From: Pithys albifrons albifrons
Taxonomy: Eukaryota; Chordata; Aves; Passeriformes; Thamnophilidae
Length of the DNA stretch: 64,000 bases
Direction of reading: 5' to 3'
Assembly (NCBI RefSeq): GCF_047495875.1
Contig: NC_092473.1
Coordinates: forward strand, 14,723,733 to 14,787,732
Shown: piece after piece, positions 1 through 12,400 of the stretch
How the letters are laid out: each line of letters starts with the position of its first letter
How positions within the stretch are numbered: position 1 is the first letter of the stretch
Program-made: the position numbers and the translations under genes
The notes under the pieces: generated by a model
The model's database searches: none
Told to the model about the DNA's origin: nothing
What the model saw: the letters and a program-made list of their open reading frames with translations, nothing else

Positions 1-3000
1 CCAAGTTCACCCGGGACTTCATCCTCATCTCCGAGTTCTCGGAGCAAGTGGGGCCGCAGCCCCTCCTGACCATCCCTGATGATGCCAAGGTGTCGGGCAC
101 CTTCGACCTCAATTATTTCTCCCTAAGGATCATGTCTGTGGATTACCAGGCGTCCTTCGTGGGACACCCCCCAGGCTCTGCATACCCGAAGCTGAACTTC
201 GTGGAGGACTCCAAGGTGGTGCTGGGGGACTCCAAGGAAGGGGCCTTTGCCTACGTGCACCACCTGACCCTGTACGACCTGGAAGCCAGGGGCTTCGTGA
301 GGCCCTTCTGCATGGCCTACATCTCTGCTGACGAGCACAAAATCATGCAGCAGTTTCAGGAACTCTCTACCGAGTTCTCCAAAGCCTCCGAATGCCTCAA
401 GACAGGGAACCGGAAAGCCTTTGCCAACGAGCTGGAAAAGAAACTGAAAGATCTCGACTACACCAGGACTGTCCTGCACAATGAGACCGAGGTGCAGAAG
501 AAAGCCAATGACAAGGGCTATTACACGACCCAGGCCATCGAGAAGGCCAACGAGCTGGCCAGTGTGGAAAAGTCCATCATCGAGCACCAAGACTTGCTGA
601 GACAGATCCGGTCCTATCCATACAGGAAGCTGAAGGAGTCGGAGTTCCGCCCCTACGAGTCGGAGTGTGCACTGGATCGGGCTGACCCCGGCTGTGATCA
701 GGACCTGGCTCCCTCCAACCCTGCAGAGCCTGAGGAAATGCACCTGTACAGCCACATCCCGTCCTACACCCCCAAGCTCATCAAAGCCAAGTCAGCCAAG
801 TGCTTTGACAAGAAGCTGAAGACGCTGGAGGAGCTCTGTGATGTTTATTTTTTCACCCAAACCCTTGACCAGTTGCACCATATCGAGAGGACTTTCCGAG
901 GTGACGTGTGTTACCTCCTGACAGAGCAGATCAGCCGGGCACTCCTGAAGCAGCAGAGTGTTACCAACTTCCTCTTTGAGGACGTGTCTTTTCTGGAAGA
1001 AAAACCTCATGAAAAACAGTACAGAGGCTGCCAGGGGCTCAGCCAAGATGCTATGGATGGAAAGGGTTTGGAAGAGTCCCTCACTCCTAAAGTGGTTGTC
1101 AGCCTGGGCTCCTACAAGTCCAGCGTGGAGTGTGTGCCCATCAAGATGGAGCAGGAGATGGAGGACTCTGAAGAACCCAAAATGTCTGAGTCTGTGACAT
1201 CTGAGCCCCAGGAGAACCTGGACTATCTGGATGCAGATATCAAAGGCAGCATCAGCAGCGGGGAGAGCATCGAGGTGCTGGGCACGGAGAAGTCGGGGTC
1301 GGGGCTGACCAAGTCGGAGAGCCAGGCCAGCCTGCCCGTCATGCCCAGCCCCCAGGCCGGCCGGAGCAAGGTGGGCAGCCGGCGCACGGTCAGCGAGGAC
1401 AGCATCGAGGTGCTCAGCACGTGTCCCTCCGAGTCCCTCATCCCGGAGGATTTCAAGGCGAGCTACCCAAGTGCCATTAACGAGGAGCCCTACGTGGACA
1501 ACGATGATGACCGTGGCCTTCGCTTCGCCCCCAGACTGAGCCCGGGTGTTGCCGACGAGCAGGACGAGGTCTCAAAACAGGAGAGCTTGGTGCAGGTCGA
1601 CGCTGCCTGTTGTATCGGGAAGGAGAGTCCCAACTTCCTGGAGCCCCTGCCCGAGCTGGGGCAGCGGCCGTGCGAGGAGGATGGCGTGGTGCGGATCCCG
1701 CCGCAGCCGTACCGGGCGGCCGAGCAGGGGCTGCGCGGGGGCTTCCCCTCCCACGACGGTGCCCCGGGGGGGCTCCTGCCCTACGAGCTCGACTCGCGCT
1801 ACCTGTCGGGCAGCAGGGAGGTCAGCAAGAGCAGCCTGGACGAGTGCTCGGACTCCATGAGCTACATCAGCAGTGCTGCCTCCACGTGCTCCGACCGGAC
1901 CCCTTCTCCCGCCCACCCCGCCTGCCAGGCCGGGGACAGGCACAGGAAGAGGGCCGGGCAGAACGCGCTGCGGTTCATCCGGCAGTACCCCTTTGCCCAC
2001 CCCGCCATCTACTCGCTGCTCAGCGGCAGGACCCTGGTCGTGCTGGGCGAGGATGAGCCCATGGTCAAGAAGCTGGTGACGGCGCTTTCCATCTTCGTGC
2101 CGAACTGCGGCGTGTACGCCAAGCCCGTGAAGCACTGGGTCACCTCCCCTCTGCACCTGGTGGATTTCCAGAAGTGGAAGTTGATTGGACTCCAGAGGTA
2201 AATCCAAGGATCTGTTTGCTTTAGTGGTGTCGAGGTGTGTGGTGAGAACTGCATCTCTAATTACCTGCACAGCTGCCAGGAATTTTTGCTTGTGGGATTT
2301 ATTTGGGAAAAGGGGTAGATTTGTCTCTCTGTGTCCAGCCTCACTTGAGAGTTAATATTTCAAACATCTGCTGGGTGTTTGCTGCCTGCCTCAGGTGAGT
2401 TATTTGGCCAGGAGATTTCCTTCTGTTTTAGGTCTTTGCCTGGCAAAGTGGAGAACAAACACCTGAGTCCTGCTGGGTTCCTGGATGATCTGATACAAGT
2501 ATTCCTGGAGTCCCTTGTGTGCTCTGCTTTCCCATCTCCTGCTGGAACTCTTCTGATGTTTCTAGCTGGAATTTTGGGGTTTAAATGGTGCTTTGCCCTG
2601 GGGGAGAGGTTTTCCTTGTGGACCCTGATGAAGAGGTGCTGAGATCTCAAGGTCAGAAATTGGAGTGCAGCACCTTGGGCTGTGCTGGTGAGGAGTAAAG
2701 GCCTTCAGAGCTGTGCAGGTGCAGTGTTGAAATCCCAGGAAACCTCTGCTTGGGGTGAGGCCCATCCCCAAAACCTCTTTCCAACACCCAGTCCTGAAAT
2801 GTGGCTTCACAGCTCGTATTAGCAAATAGTGATTGCTCAGCTCAAGATTCCAGCCCTGCCTTTGTTGATCTTATGGAAAGGATTTTTTTGTGTGTTAGCA
2901 GGATGTGTTTGGGTGCAGGTGTGACAGAGAATGGCCATTGCTGTCACCAGTGTGGAAAACATGAGTCAGAGTGGCAGCCCAGTGCTCAGAGCTGGGCTGG

Positions 3001-4648
3001 AATAGCTCCTGGAAGTGTTCCTGAGCAGTGTGGAACTTGAAACACAGAAATTTGCTTTCTGAGCTGCAGAGTATTGTATTGCTGAGGGTTGTGGATGGTG
3101 AAATTACCCAAAACTGTGAGTTTACCCTCATTTCTGTGCTCGTGAGGCAGGATGACAGCTCTGCAACAGCTGCTCACAAGCTCTCTGTCTGTCAGTGAGG
3201 TTTTTTAAAGCCCCAAGTGTTTACTCACTGCTCAATGTTTGTGGTTAGTTGCAATTTTTATAAACAGAAATCTCTTTTTAAGAACTGCCTGTAACATGTG
3301 TCAGTCATTTCAGCTCTCCTCCGTGGAATGTTAATTAAGTGTTGGGTTTAATGTGGGTGCTCTCAGCAAACCATTTGTAGGAGGGCTCTGGGAAGGAACT
3401 TACAGGCTAAATTATTTATTCTGGTAAGGATCCTGCATCTCCTAAGGCCAGGCACTGCCTGGGCATGGGGACAGCCCTTACACCAGTTGGGGCTCCCAGT
3501 TTGTCGCTGGGAGCTGCATCTCAGCCCAGAGACTGTCACCACAGAGACAGCAAATGGAGGAGCTGAAGGGTTTGTGTAGGCTTGTGATTTGCATTTAAAT
3601 AACAGTAGGCTAAGCTTGGTGGGTAATTGTGTGTTGTGAGTGTGCTGTGGGTTTGCACCTGAGTGACAAAGAGCCAGGGAATGTTTAAGGAAGGTTCTGT
3701 CTTGAAAAGGAAAGGCAGAAGGTTTCTCTCCACTCAGGTCTTTGACCACCTCAGGGCAGCTCCATCCCAAAGCGATATGGGGGAAAGAGGAGCTCTTGGA
3801 AATGGGGGGCTGGTTTGGGTTTCTGAGTCCCTGTTGTCCCATCCAGAAGCTTCCAGCTGCTGCAAGATTTGTGTGTTAACCAGAGGTGTCCTGTCGCTCC
3901 CTGTCCGTGTCGCCGAGGGAGGAAGCAGACCTGAAATGTGGTTTATGCAGTAGCACACACATAGTGTGGATCAGGGCACACATGGGGGCCAGGGAATTGA
4001 GGTTTCTTTGGGATCTGGCAGGCCAGAGAGGCTGTTTGTCCCCTCCCTTCCATGCTAGACTTCATTCCCTCACAGAGGCTCTCGCACCAGCTCATGAACT
4101 AGAGGGAAAGTACACAGGATGCAGAGCACGGACACAGCCTGCTGCTTAAACATCCACTCCCCTCCAGCCATGACCTCTCTCCTTGCTGTTCTAGGACAGT
4201 GTCCCCTGCAGGGGTGAACGTGCTGCACGCCCTGAGCCGCTACAGCCGCTACCTGAGCATCCTGGACGCCGACAGCAAGACCCTGCGCTGCCCCCTCTAC
4301 AAGGGCACCGTGGTGGCCCGGCTGGCCGACCACCGCACCCAGATCAAACGGGGCAGCACCTACTACATGCACGTCCAAAGCATCCTCACCCAGCTGTGCT
4401 CTAAAGCCTTCCTCTTCACCTTCTGCCATCATTTGCACCTTCCCATCAGTGAAAGGGAACCGGAGGAATCCGTCGTCAACCGCAGGATGAACTTCCTGAA
4501 GCTTCAGCTGGGCCTTGCCAATGAAGATGTCAAAATCGTGCAGTACTTGGCCGAGCTGCTGAAGCTGCACTACATTCAGGAACCAGGGCAGGGGGGGAAC
4601 CCCCTGCTCAGATTTGACTATGTTCCCAGCTTTTTGTACAAAATCTAG
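1..4648 (+). CDS. SMCR8: SMCR8, C9orf72-complex subunit (5' truncated by window)
   Basis: SMCR8 forms a complex with C9orf72 and WDR41 that acts on autophagy and lysosomal signalling and has GAP activity toward small GTPases; it is a longin/DENN-type protein. Two coding exons are seen: <1..2197 (first full codon at 3; donor GT at 2198) and 4195..4648 (acceptor CTAG at 4191-4194; stop TAG 4646-4648). The junction codon AG|G keeps the frame. About 882 residues are present; from the human protein (937 aa) I estimate about 51 N-terminal residues lie left of the window. The longin part starts KFTRDFILISEF. The arginine known as the catalytic finger in the human protein (R147) is kept in DLEARGFVRP, codon 288-290. 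Long acidic/serine-rich middle (about 1080-1900), then conserved RAGQNALRFIRQYPFAHP and a C-terminus ending SFLYKI. The internal GTG at 48 is not a start; the frame is open to the window edge. Identification is by recognition of the family sequence. Confidence 0.96.
2198..4194 (+). other. SMCR8 intron
   Basis: Single intron seen between the two SMCR8 exons, GT (2198) to AG (4194), ending in a pyrimidine-rich tract (CTCTCCTTGCTGTTCTAG). Small open frames in it have no recognisable content. No repeat or RNA gene is recognised. Confidence 0.85.
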
Positions 4649-7600
4649 CCTTGCACAGGCCGAGTGCCTGCGTGCTCGGGGTCTGACAGAGCTCACCCGT
4701 GCTTGACATCGCCGCTGTCTGCAGTAGCTCCCACACGCCGGGGAGGGGCCGAGGGGTTTGTGTCTCTGCTCTGCAGAAATCCATGTCTGGGAGCGGATTC
4801 CTGGGTGTTCCCTGGAGCCAAGAACGTACATGTTCCATCACATAAACCATCGGGCACTCTGTAAATGTTAAAGGGGTACTGTTAACTTCTAAAGTGGATC
4901 CTGGCAGCATCCCAGGGGGATTGTGGCACGAGGAGAGGTGGGCTGTCTCGGGGATCAACACTGACTAGTGTGCAGCCCCCAGAATAACACAATGCTCTGC
5001 ACGCTCCTGCCGGAACCCTGGGTACTGTCAGTCCCTTCCATGGAGCAAAGGCAGAGACCAGAGGGGAGATGTGAAGGCCATTTTAAGTTTTTAATCCACT
5101 GGTGTGTCATGTGAGTGTAGCTCGGAGCTCCCCGGCAGGGTGGCAGCTCACAGGTACCTGTCTGTGTGCAGCTGTGCAGGTGGTGTCCCTTCCTGCATTT
5201 CCTGAGTTTCCTGGCACTTCCCAGGACGGGTTGTCCCTGGGTGGGTGGGAGAACAGTGGAGACACACGTGCTTCTCTGCAGGAACTGTTTGCCAGTTTCT
5301 CCCAGCTTTGCTAAAATCAGGAAGGTGGAAGCACTCCCTGACGCTGCCGAGCCCCGAGGCTGCTGTGAATGTAGAGCACTGTGCCTTGTTCATTTGTCAT
5401 GTCCTATTTGCTGGGCGACCTCTGAGAGGGCTGGAGGGAGACTGGGAATCCTCAAAGCAAGTGATGTCAGGGGTGGCTTTTAAAGGAGAGAAGGGAACTG
5501 TATGAGGGTGAGTGCCCTCATTTTTAGATGCTTTTTGTGATGGGAAAACGATGCGATTCAGCTGGAGCTGTGAGACAGCAGGCTGTTGGCACAGGCTGCC
5601 TGGCTGGTGAGGTCCTAGTGCTCAGGAGAGATCAGGGATGAATGTACTGGATTCATGTTGTATCTGTAATAGTTTATTTTATTTTTTTGTTGGGGAGTTG
5701 ATGTTTGTGCTTTGTGGTAAAACAAGGCTGGCGTTGCTGGATGCTGCTCCTGGTTGAGCCATTGCCGTGTCACAACTACCTCTCCTGGGGCTCCTGGATG
5801 GCTCTGGACAGGGCAGAATTACTGCTCTCTGAGCCTGGATACTGAGAACTTTCCCTTTCAAAGCGTCTGTGCCATAAAGGATGCGCCACCAGCGTGGTGA
5901 CACTCCCAGGTTGTTCCTGTCAGTGCCGAAAGCCTTGTGCCCAGACACAGCGCTTCCCTACGGAGTCTCGGGGGAGATACTGAGCCCAGTCTGCTCTGCC
6001 CAGTGCCATGGGGCAGTAGCAACACCTGTGGTACTTCTGAGCCAGAAAAGCCTTGCTGGGAAAGATAATCTTAGTTTTATTTCTTTTTAACACTGATTGA
6101 GAACAGCTGAGATCATACAAGAGCTGATGTGTTGTTTGGCTTGTTTTTTTTAAACCTCTTTTTATGGTGACAATGTGAGGCAGTGCTGGAGTTCAATGTG
6201 ATCTTCCTTCTGAGCCTGGGAAGTTTCTGTGTACAGCCTGCAATTCCCAAGTGTGGCTTAGACCTCACTGAGACTTGCTGTGAGACCTGCACTGCTCTGA
6301 AACCCATGTCTCAAAGGCAGGGAGGCTCCCTGGGGGAGCTGTTGTCTGTTACCAGCACCTGCACCTCAGAATCCATGTTGTCTCTATCTCTCCCCTGGAA
6401 AGGGCTCTCTGAGGTGTAAACCAGCAGTGCAGAAAGGCTGTTTTTAAGGTTAATGCTGTTTCTTGTGGCTCAGCTGAGCCGGTTGAGCTTGTGGGATTTC
6501 CTGGGTCAGGGGTGGTTTGTGATGGCATTTTGAGGTTGCAGTTGGAAGCAGTGTGGTGTGGCCTTTGCTGAAGGTGAGCTGTGTGTCTCTCTGGGGCTGC
6601 TCACCTTTAAAGCATGTTTAAAGCCTTTATCTGTCCTACCTGTGCCCTCCTGTCGCATGTGAACTGGGTCTGCTGGTGAAAGGTCTCTGTGTCCAGCAAA
6701 TTGTCTGCTTCCTGAAGTGACTCAGGGTGTCCTCTGCACCCAAACTCCCACACTAAAGCTGAGGTGAGATTCCCTGGGGGAAGAGGCGTCTGAGTAAATG
6801 AGTAATGCAGGTGACACCAGGCAGATGAAAGCTCCCAGTGTCCTGCTCTGAGCTATGCTCAGAACAGGAACTTGTTTCCTGCTGAAAAACAGCCTGGTGC
6901 TGTTTGGGTTAGAGGAGGGAGGGACGAACTTTTTTCCTGCTGACTCACTCATGTCTTCCTCCAGGCTGACAGCGTGGAGCAGGAGGGTTGATTAGTGGTG
7001 GCTCATCTTTTAGTCACAGTGGTCTTGACCTCTGGTGTTCAGCTGTGCTCATAAATTGATAAATAACTCACTTCTCATTGCTCCCTCTGTCAAACCTGTA
7101 GTATCTGATTTTCAGGGCTGTGTTGAGCAATACTTGCACTACCACCTGTCTGACCTGCTTCACCTCTGCACCACAAAGCAGCTCTGATTTGGGAGGATGC
7201 CCCGGGGGCTTGGCTGGGGCATCACCCTATTCCAGCTGGGAGCTTGGTGTTTATCTGCAACTGGGAGTTGTGGAGAAACATGCCCTGGAGTGCTTGTTCA
7301 CCTCTTGGCAGTGTAACCTCTGAGCTTGGACTGGAAAAGTGGGAAGTTACACTGAGCTGTGGCACCACAGTGCAGCTGGAGCCCAGCCTGCCCTTGCTGC
7401 TTGTGGTGGCAGAAACTGGGGGGATTCCAAGCGCAGCTGGTGTTTGGGAGCTGAATTCCTCTTTCCTCGGTAATTTCTCTGTCTGACTTCCTGCTCCTGT
7501 ACAGTACAGATCCCTGTATCGGCACTTTAGGACTTTTCCCCATCTTGCTGTGGTACCTCACCCATTTCTGATGTTCACAGACTTACAAGTCACACCCTTT

Positions 7601-8803
7601 GCACTGACAGCTCCCGCCATCAGTCCTGGCACGTGTGTCGTCGTCGGCTTGCCCGAGCCATCCTTCCACCAGGAGCAGGGCGGGTTCCTGGCAGTGGCAG
7701 TGCCATCCTCACCAGCCTTTCAGCTGCCGGTGCCCTGCATGGCCATCGCCTGCTTCCGTGAGTGCTGCCAGCCCAGCATGTCCCCGCCTCCCGCACGGCT
7801 CCCTCCTCGCTGCCAGGGAGAGGGGGTGTTAAACCTGGCCGAGAATTCATCAGAGCACAATTCCCCCCTGGGCGGGAGGAGGGCTCCCGTTTCCCACTCC
7901 TCTGCTGCCAGCCCCTGCTCCTGCCAGCCCCTGCTCTGCTCTCCACTAACCTGCCGCTTCCAGCTCCCCCGTGAGGAGGGTCAGCCATAGCTGTAGGTGA
8001 TCTTAACCCTACACAGGTCTCATTTCTCAGAGAACAGTGCTCAGATTTCCTTTCATCCGGTAGCAATCCCTTCCAGGCAGCTCCAAAGCCGCCTTGCATT
8101 GGTAGGGAGGAGCTGCCTATACTCTAGCAATACTCACCGTGTTGGGAGGGGTGGGAGAGGCACTCCGGGGGTGGAAGCTGATGGCTCTGTGCCCTCAGGC
8201 CAGTTCCTTGGTTTTCCCTGAGTGTGTTGGGTGCTGAGCCCCAGGTCTGGTGGTGGGTGACACCCCACGCTGCGGATTCCGGGAGCTGGGCAGGTCCCGG
8301 GGCTCGGGGCTCGTAGCAGTGCTGTGACAAGGCTCCTGTAACAGGGTGTGGTGGGAATTCAGGGAGCTGCCCAGGCTGCAGGAGAACACCTGCCCCAGAG
8401 CACAACGTCAGAGCCCCAGACTGCACCTGAAGTCAGAGGGGCCACAAACCCACTGCCTGCTGCTCCGAGATGGATTTAACTGAAAGGCAGAAACAGGGTA
8501 CCCGGTCCTGCTGGTGGCACGGCCACTGGCACGGGGATGGGGCTGGGCTTGGAGCTGCCTCTGAGGGCTGCCAGGAGGCTGTGATGAATTCTCATTTTAA
8601 AGCACTGTATCCTATTCCTGCATGTTGAGTTCCGTGTGTGTGCCTGTGCGTGCCGAATGCTTGCGTCGGTAGTTAGAGCGAGTGTGAGCGGGAGAAATCC
8701 AAGCATGTCTTAGTGTCGTGCTGTAAGTGTTACTGCACAAGTTTAACAGATGTTAATAACACCAAATGACTAGTCTGAGAAATGTACTTTTAAAAAAAAA
8801 TTA

Positions 8804-8809
8804 TTTATT
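8804..8809 (-). terminator. Candidate poly(A) signal AATAAA for SHMT1
   Basis: TTTATT on the plus strand reads AATAAA on the minus strand, about 0.67 kb beyond the SHMT1 stop codon. If used, the SHMT1 transcript end overlaps the SMCR8 3'UTR by about 0.1 kb. Confidence 0.5.
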
Positions 8810-8914
8810 TGGGTTCAGATATTTTTGAAATACAAAAAAAAAAATTGGTCGTATTTTTTAAAGCTTATGATTCTTGTCATACATGGTGGTTAAATTCTTA
8901 ATTTTACCGTGCTT

Positions 8915-8920
8915 ATTAAA
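8915..8920 (+). terminator. Candidate poly(A) signal ATTAAA for SMCR8
   Basis: ATTAAA in an AT-rich run (8790-8935), followed by a GT-containing stretch. It is the best-placed signal before SHMT1 coding sequence begins on the other strand. Confidence 0.45.
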
Positions 8921-9482
8921 AAATGGTTCAACCTTTGTGCTCAGAGGTCTGAGAAAACACTGGAGGCTCTGGCTAGGATGGGATGGTGATCCCAGGGGTG
9001 ATGTTAGGGACAAGGCCTGGCCTTGTCAGAGCCTGCAGAGGAGGTGGAAGGCACACAGGACGAAGGGGAATCCTCGAGGCTGAAACCAAGGCAGCTTTTA
9101 GTGGCTATGAGGTCTCTTGTGCAGCTGGACCCTCATCCCTCCCACTGCTGTGGGCAGAGTGTCCAGGGAATGTGGACAGACAGGCCTAAACCTCCTCTGC
9201 TGCTCCCACAGCCAGCAGGAGCTGGGTGGCCCCTGGCTGTGAGGTGAGGGGGAGCTGGTGCTCGGTCCCAGGGTTGACACCAAGTGGTGAAGTGGGGCCT
9301 GTGCTCAGAGGGCCTCTGCCCCACACGGGAGGGAAATGGGGAATAAGAGCTAAAGGATGAGCCACTGCTGCAGTTCCAGCAGGGAGGTGCTGGGGGAAGG
9401 CACTGGGGTGTTGGTCTCAGGCTGGGGTGTGAGCGTGCTGTGATTCCGGTACTCTGTGGGAGCAGAGCACGGGTGTCTCCCC

Positions 9483-12400
9483 TTACAGGACAGGCAGCCC
9501 TGGGAGCGGGAAGGTCGCTGCAAAGGCTTCCACCTCTTCCTTCAGTGCCTTCAGCTCCCCACGGTATTTCCCTTCCTCCAGTTTCTCCTTGAATTCCTTC
9601 AGTGTGGCCTTGGGGCTCATGTCCTTCTGCACACGCAGTGCCAGCTCGATCCCTGCCAGGGTGGGAGATGCCTTGGTCAGCCCTCCAGCTGCCACATCCC
9701 ATGGCCCTCCCAGCCCTGCTGCTCCCTGGGACACAGCTCTGCTCCCTCCCTCCCGTATGAGGAACTTGCTGCCCTGGGAAATGGGTGTGGGACTCCCAAG
9801 GACAACTGGGACAAGACAGCGAGTGACAGGCTTTCTGCCTGCTGCTTGTGCAGTGGGAAGGGTTGGGCCGGTCCCAGCTGTGGCCAGATGTCCTCTCCCA
9901 CATCCAGATGTGCAGGGGGATGGTTATGCCCCACTTGTGGGTGTGGTCCCTTGCCAGGTGTGGGGAAGGCCCCAGCTCATCCAGAGGAGCTGTCGTGGCC
10001 CAGGCTGCTGCTGGAGCCGAGTCCTGGCCCTGCCCAGCCCTGGCTCACCTCTGTGGATGTACTGAGCCACCTTGCGGAAATCATCCTGCCGGAAGCCTCG
10101 GGAGGTGAGGGCCGGTGTCCCGAACCGCAGCCCGCTGGGGCGCAGAGCACTGACATCACCTGCACCAGGACAGGGCACACGTTACCAAACCTGGCACCCA
10201 AATCACCACGCGTGTGACTGCAGCCCAGTCCCCAGTGTCCAGGATGGATCGGGAGCTGGGAGCCCCGTGGGAGGCTCTGCACAGGCCATGGGAGATCCCC
10301 AGCATGTGGAGCAGGACACGGCAGAGGTTGTGGGATCCCTCACCGGGGCAGGTGTTCTTGTTGCAGGCAATGGAGCAGATCTCCAGCACCCGCTCGGCCC
10401 GGCCGCCGTCTGTGCCTTTGCTGCGCAGGTCCACGAGGATCAGGTGGTTGTCAGAGCCCCCTGCGGAGAGAGGTGTTTGGTGGGAATGTGGGATCAGGGA
10501 ATTGCTGCTTCCACAGGAAACCTCAGCTAAGCAGCTTGGGATTGCACCACAGCCTGCTCCTGGTGTTGGGGGGTGCCCTTGGGAATCGGGGCTGCTTCAG
10601 AACAGATTTGTGGATGTCCTCAGGAATGGCATCAGCAGATCCCTGCCCCTTGTGCCCTCCTGACCTGTTTGGACCCCAAGTTCAGCCTCATGCCACTGCT
10701 GAGACCCCTCCTCACCTGTGACAATGTCATAGCCCATCTCCATCAGTGCTGTTGACAGTGCCTTGCAGTTGGCCACCACCTGCTGCTGGTAAGCCTTGAA
10801 CTCGGGTGTCATGGCCTGGCGCAGCGCCACGGCGATCCCTGTGGAGTGGGGAGACTGGGATGAGGTTCTGGGGGGCTCCCACCAGCACAGCTGGCAGGGA
10901 TGTTTGGCACTGCCAGCGGAAGTCATCCTGGAAGCTGAGCAAACTGATGGACAGTCCCTTCCTTTCCCATAACCAGGCTGGTGACACTGCCATGAGCCAA
11001 AATGCAGGATGGACAGGCCTGGTCACTCCTTGGGCAATGCTGATCAACCAGCTGCCCCTTTGGCCATGGTATCTGCAGGCTGTGAGCCCTGTGGGACAGC
11101 TGGAGCCCCCCGTGTTGCTGTTGGGGGTCAGAGCCCTGCCAGGACACCTTTCCCAGCTCCCTTTGCCATGCTGGAGCTGGCTGCCTACCTGCAATGGCGT
11201 GGTTGTGTGGGCCTCCCTGCAGCCCTGGGAAGACTGCCTGGTTGATGAGGCTCTCCAGGTTGTAGAGTGTCTCCTTGCCTGTCTTGGGGTCCACACTGCG
11301 AGTGCCTGCAGGAGGGGAGGGCAGGGTCACTCAGGAGGCAGCACAGCTGTCCTACTTCCTCCCATGAGCTGCTTTCACCCCCAGGCCACTCAGAGCAGGG
11401 ACGGTGCCTGTTCCTCTTCAAAACTGCACTGTGGTTGTCCCAGGGAAGCTCCCCAGATGCTCCCAGGACCTTCCTGGCCCTCCTCCTTCCCATCTACAGC
11501 AGGATGGAGCATTAACTTGCTGCTCCCCAGTGTGGATGGAGCGTTTCTCCCACCACCCCAGCCGGGTCGGGCACCTTTACGGTAGAAGATCATTCCGGCC
11601 CTGCAGCCCCGCAGGGTCTTGTGGGTGGTGGTGGAGACGATGTCACAGTGCTCGAAGGGTGAGGGCACCACGCCGGCGGCCACCAGCCCACTGATGTGGG
11701 CCATGTCAGCCATCAGGTAGGCACCGTTGGCATCGGCGATCCTGCGCATGCGGGCGTAGTCCAGGTTGCGGGAGTAGCAGCTGACACCTGCGGGGACATG
11801 GGATGAGGAGGGGATGGGAATGGATGCACCAGGATGCTGGGACAGCTTCAGGTCCCACCCTGCAGCTGGGGTAAAGTAAACAATATACTGCGGAGAGAAA
11901 GGACTTCACACAACAAACCTGTGAGATTCACAGTGAAGACCTGTTATTACACATAGCACACGGTTTATATAGGGTTAGAACTACAGCTTATTGGCTAAAA
12001 AGTTACACACCACCACGCTAGAAACTTTAATTGGTTAAACCCCATAAAACATATAAACAAGTCCCATGTTTATAGTAACTTATTCTGGCTGTTTCCCACA
12101 CACCTGCAGAGTTCTGTGAATTCCTACTATGTGAATTCTTGGGGAATAACCCTCCCCCCTACCAGCCAGCAGCAGCTGAGCTCTCTGCTGCTTCTGGCTG
12201 ATAACTGAGTCTCACAGGGTTTGTGCAGGCTGGCTTCAGCCTTACAGGATCTTATACAGATCTGAATTGCTCACTTTTGATTTTACTGTAGCTACACTGG
12301 GGCAGCACCCAGTGTGGATGTGCTGGAGGTCTCCCAGCACTGCAGCATCCATGGGATTACTGGGGTGCTGCTGGTTTCAAGGAGCCATCCCCAGCCAGGT

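Larger units (their letters stand above)
4649..8940 (+). other. SMCR8 3' untranslated region (probable)
   Basis: About 4.3 kb without a recognisable coding segment follows the SMCR8 stop. The first likely poly(A) signal at the end of an AT-rich stretch is ATTAAA at 8915-8920. A long 3'UTR reaching the neighbouring convergent gene is also the arrangement I know for human SMCR8/SHMT1. A moderately GC-rich patch lies at about 7600-7980; its open frames (up to 159 codons on the minus strand) look like chance. Confidence 0.55.

Noticed and set aside
1572..2270. 232-codon minus-strand open frame opposite SMCR8
   Set aside because: Shadow of a GC-rich coding exon; no known domain, and the sense frame is clearly SMCR8.
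9456..10217. 253-codon plus-strand open frame opposite SHMT1 3' exons
   Set aside because: Spans SHMT1 exons and introns on the other strand; no domain recognised.
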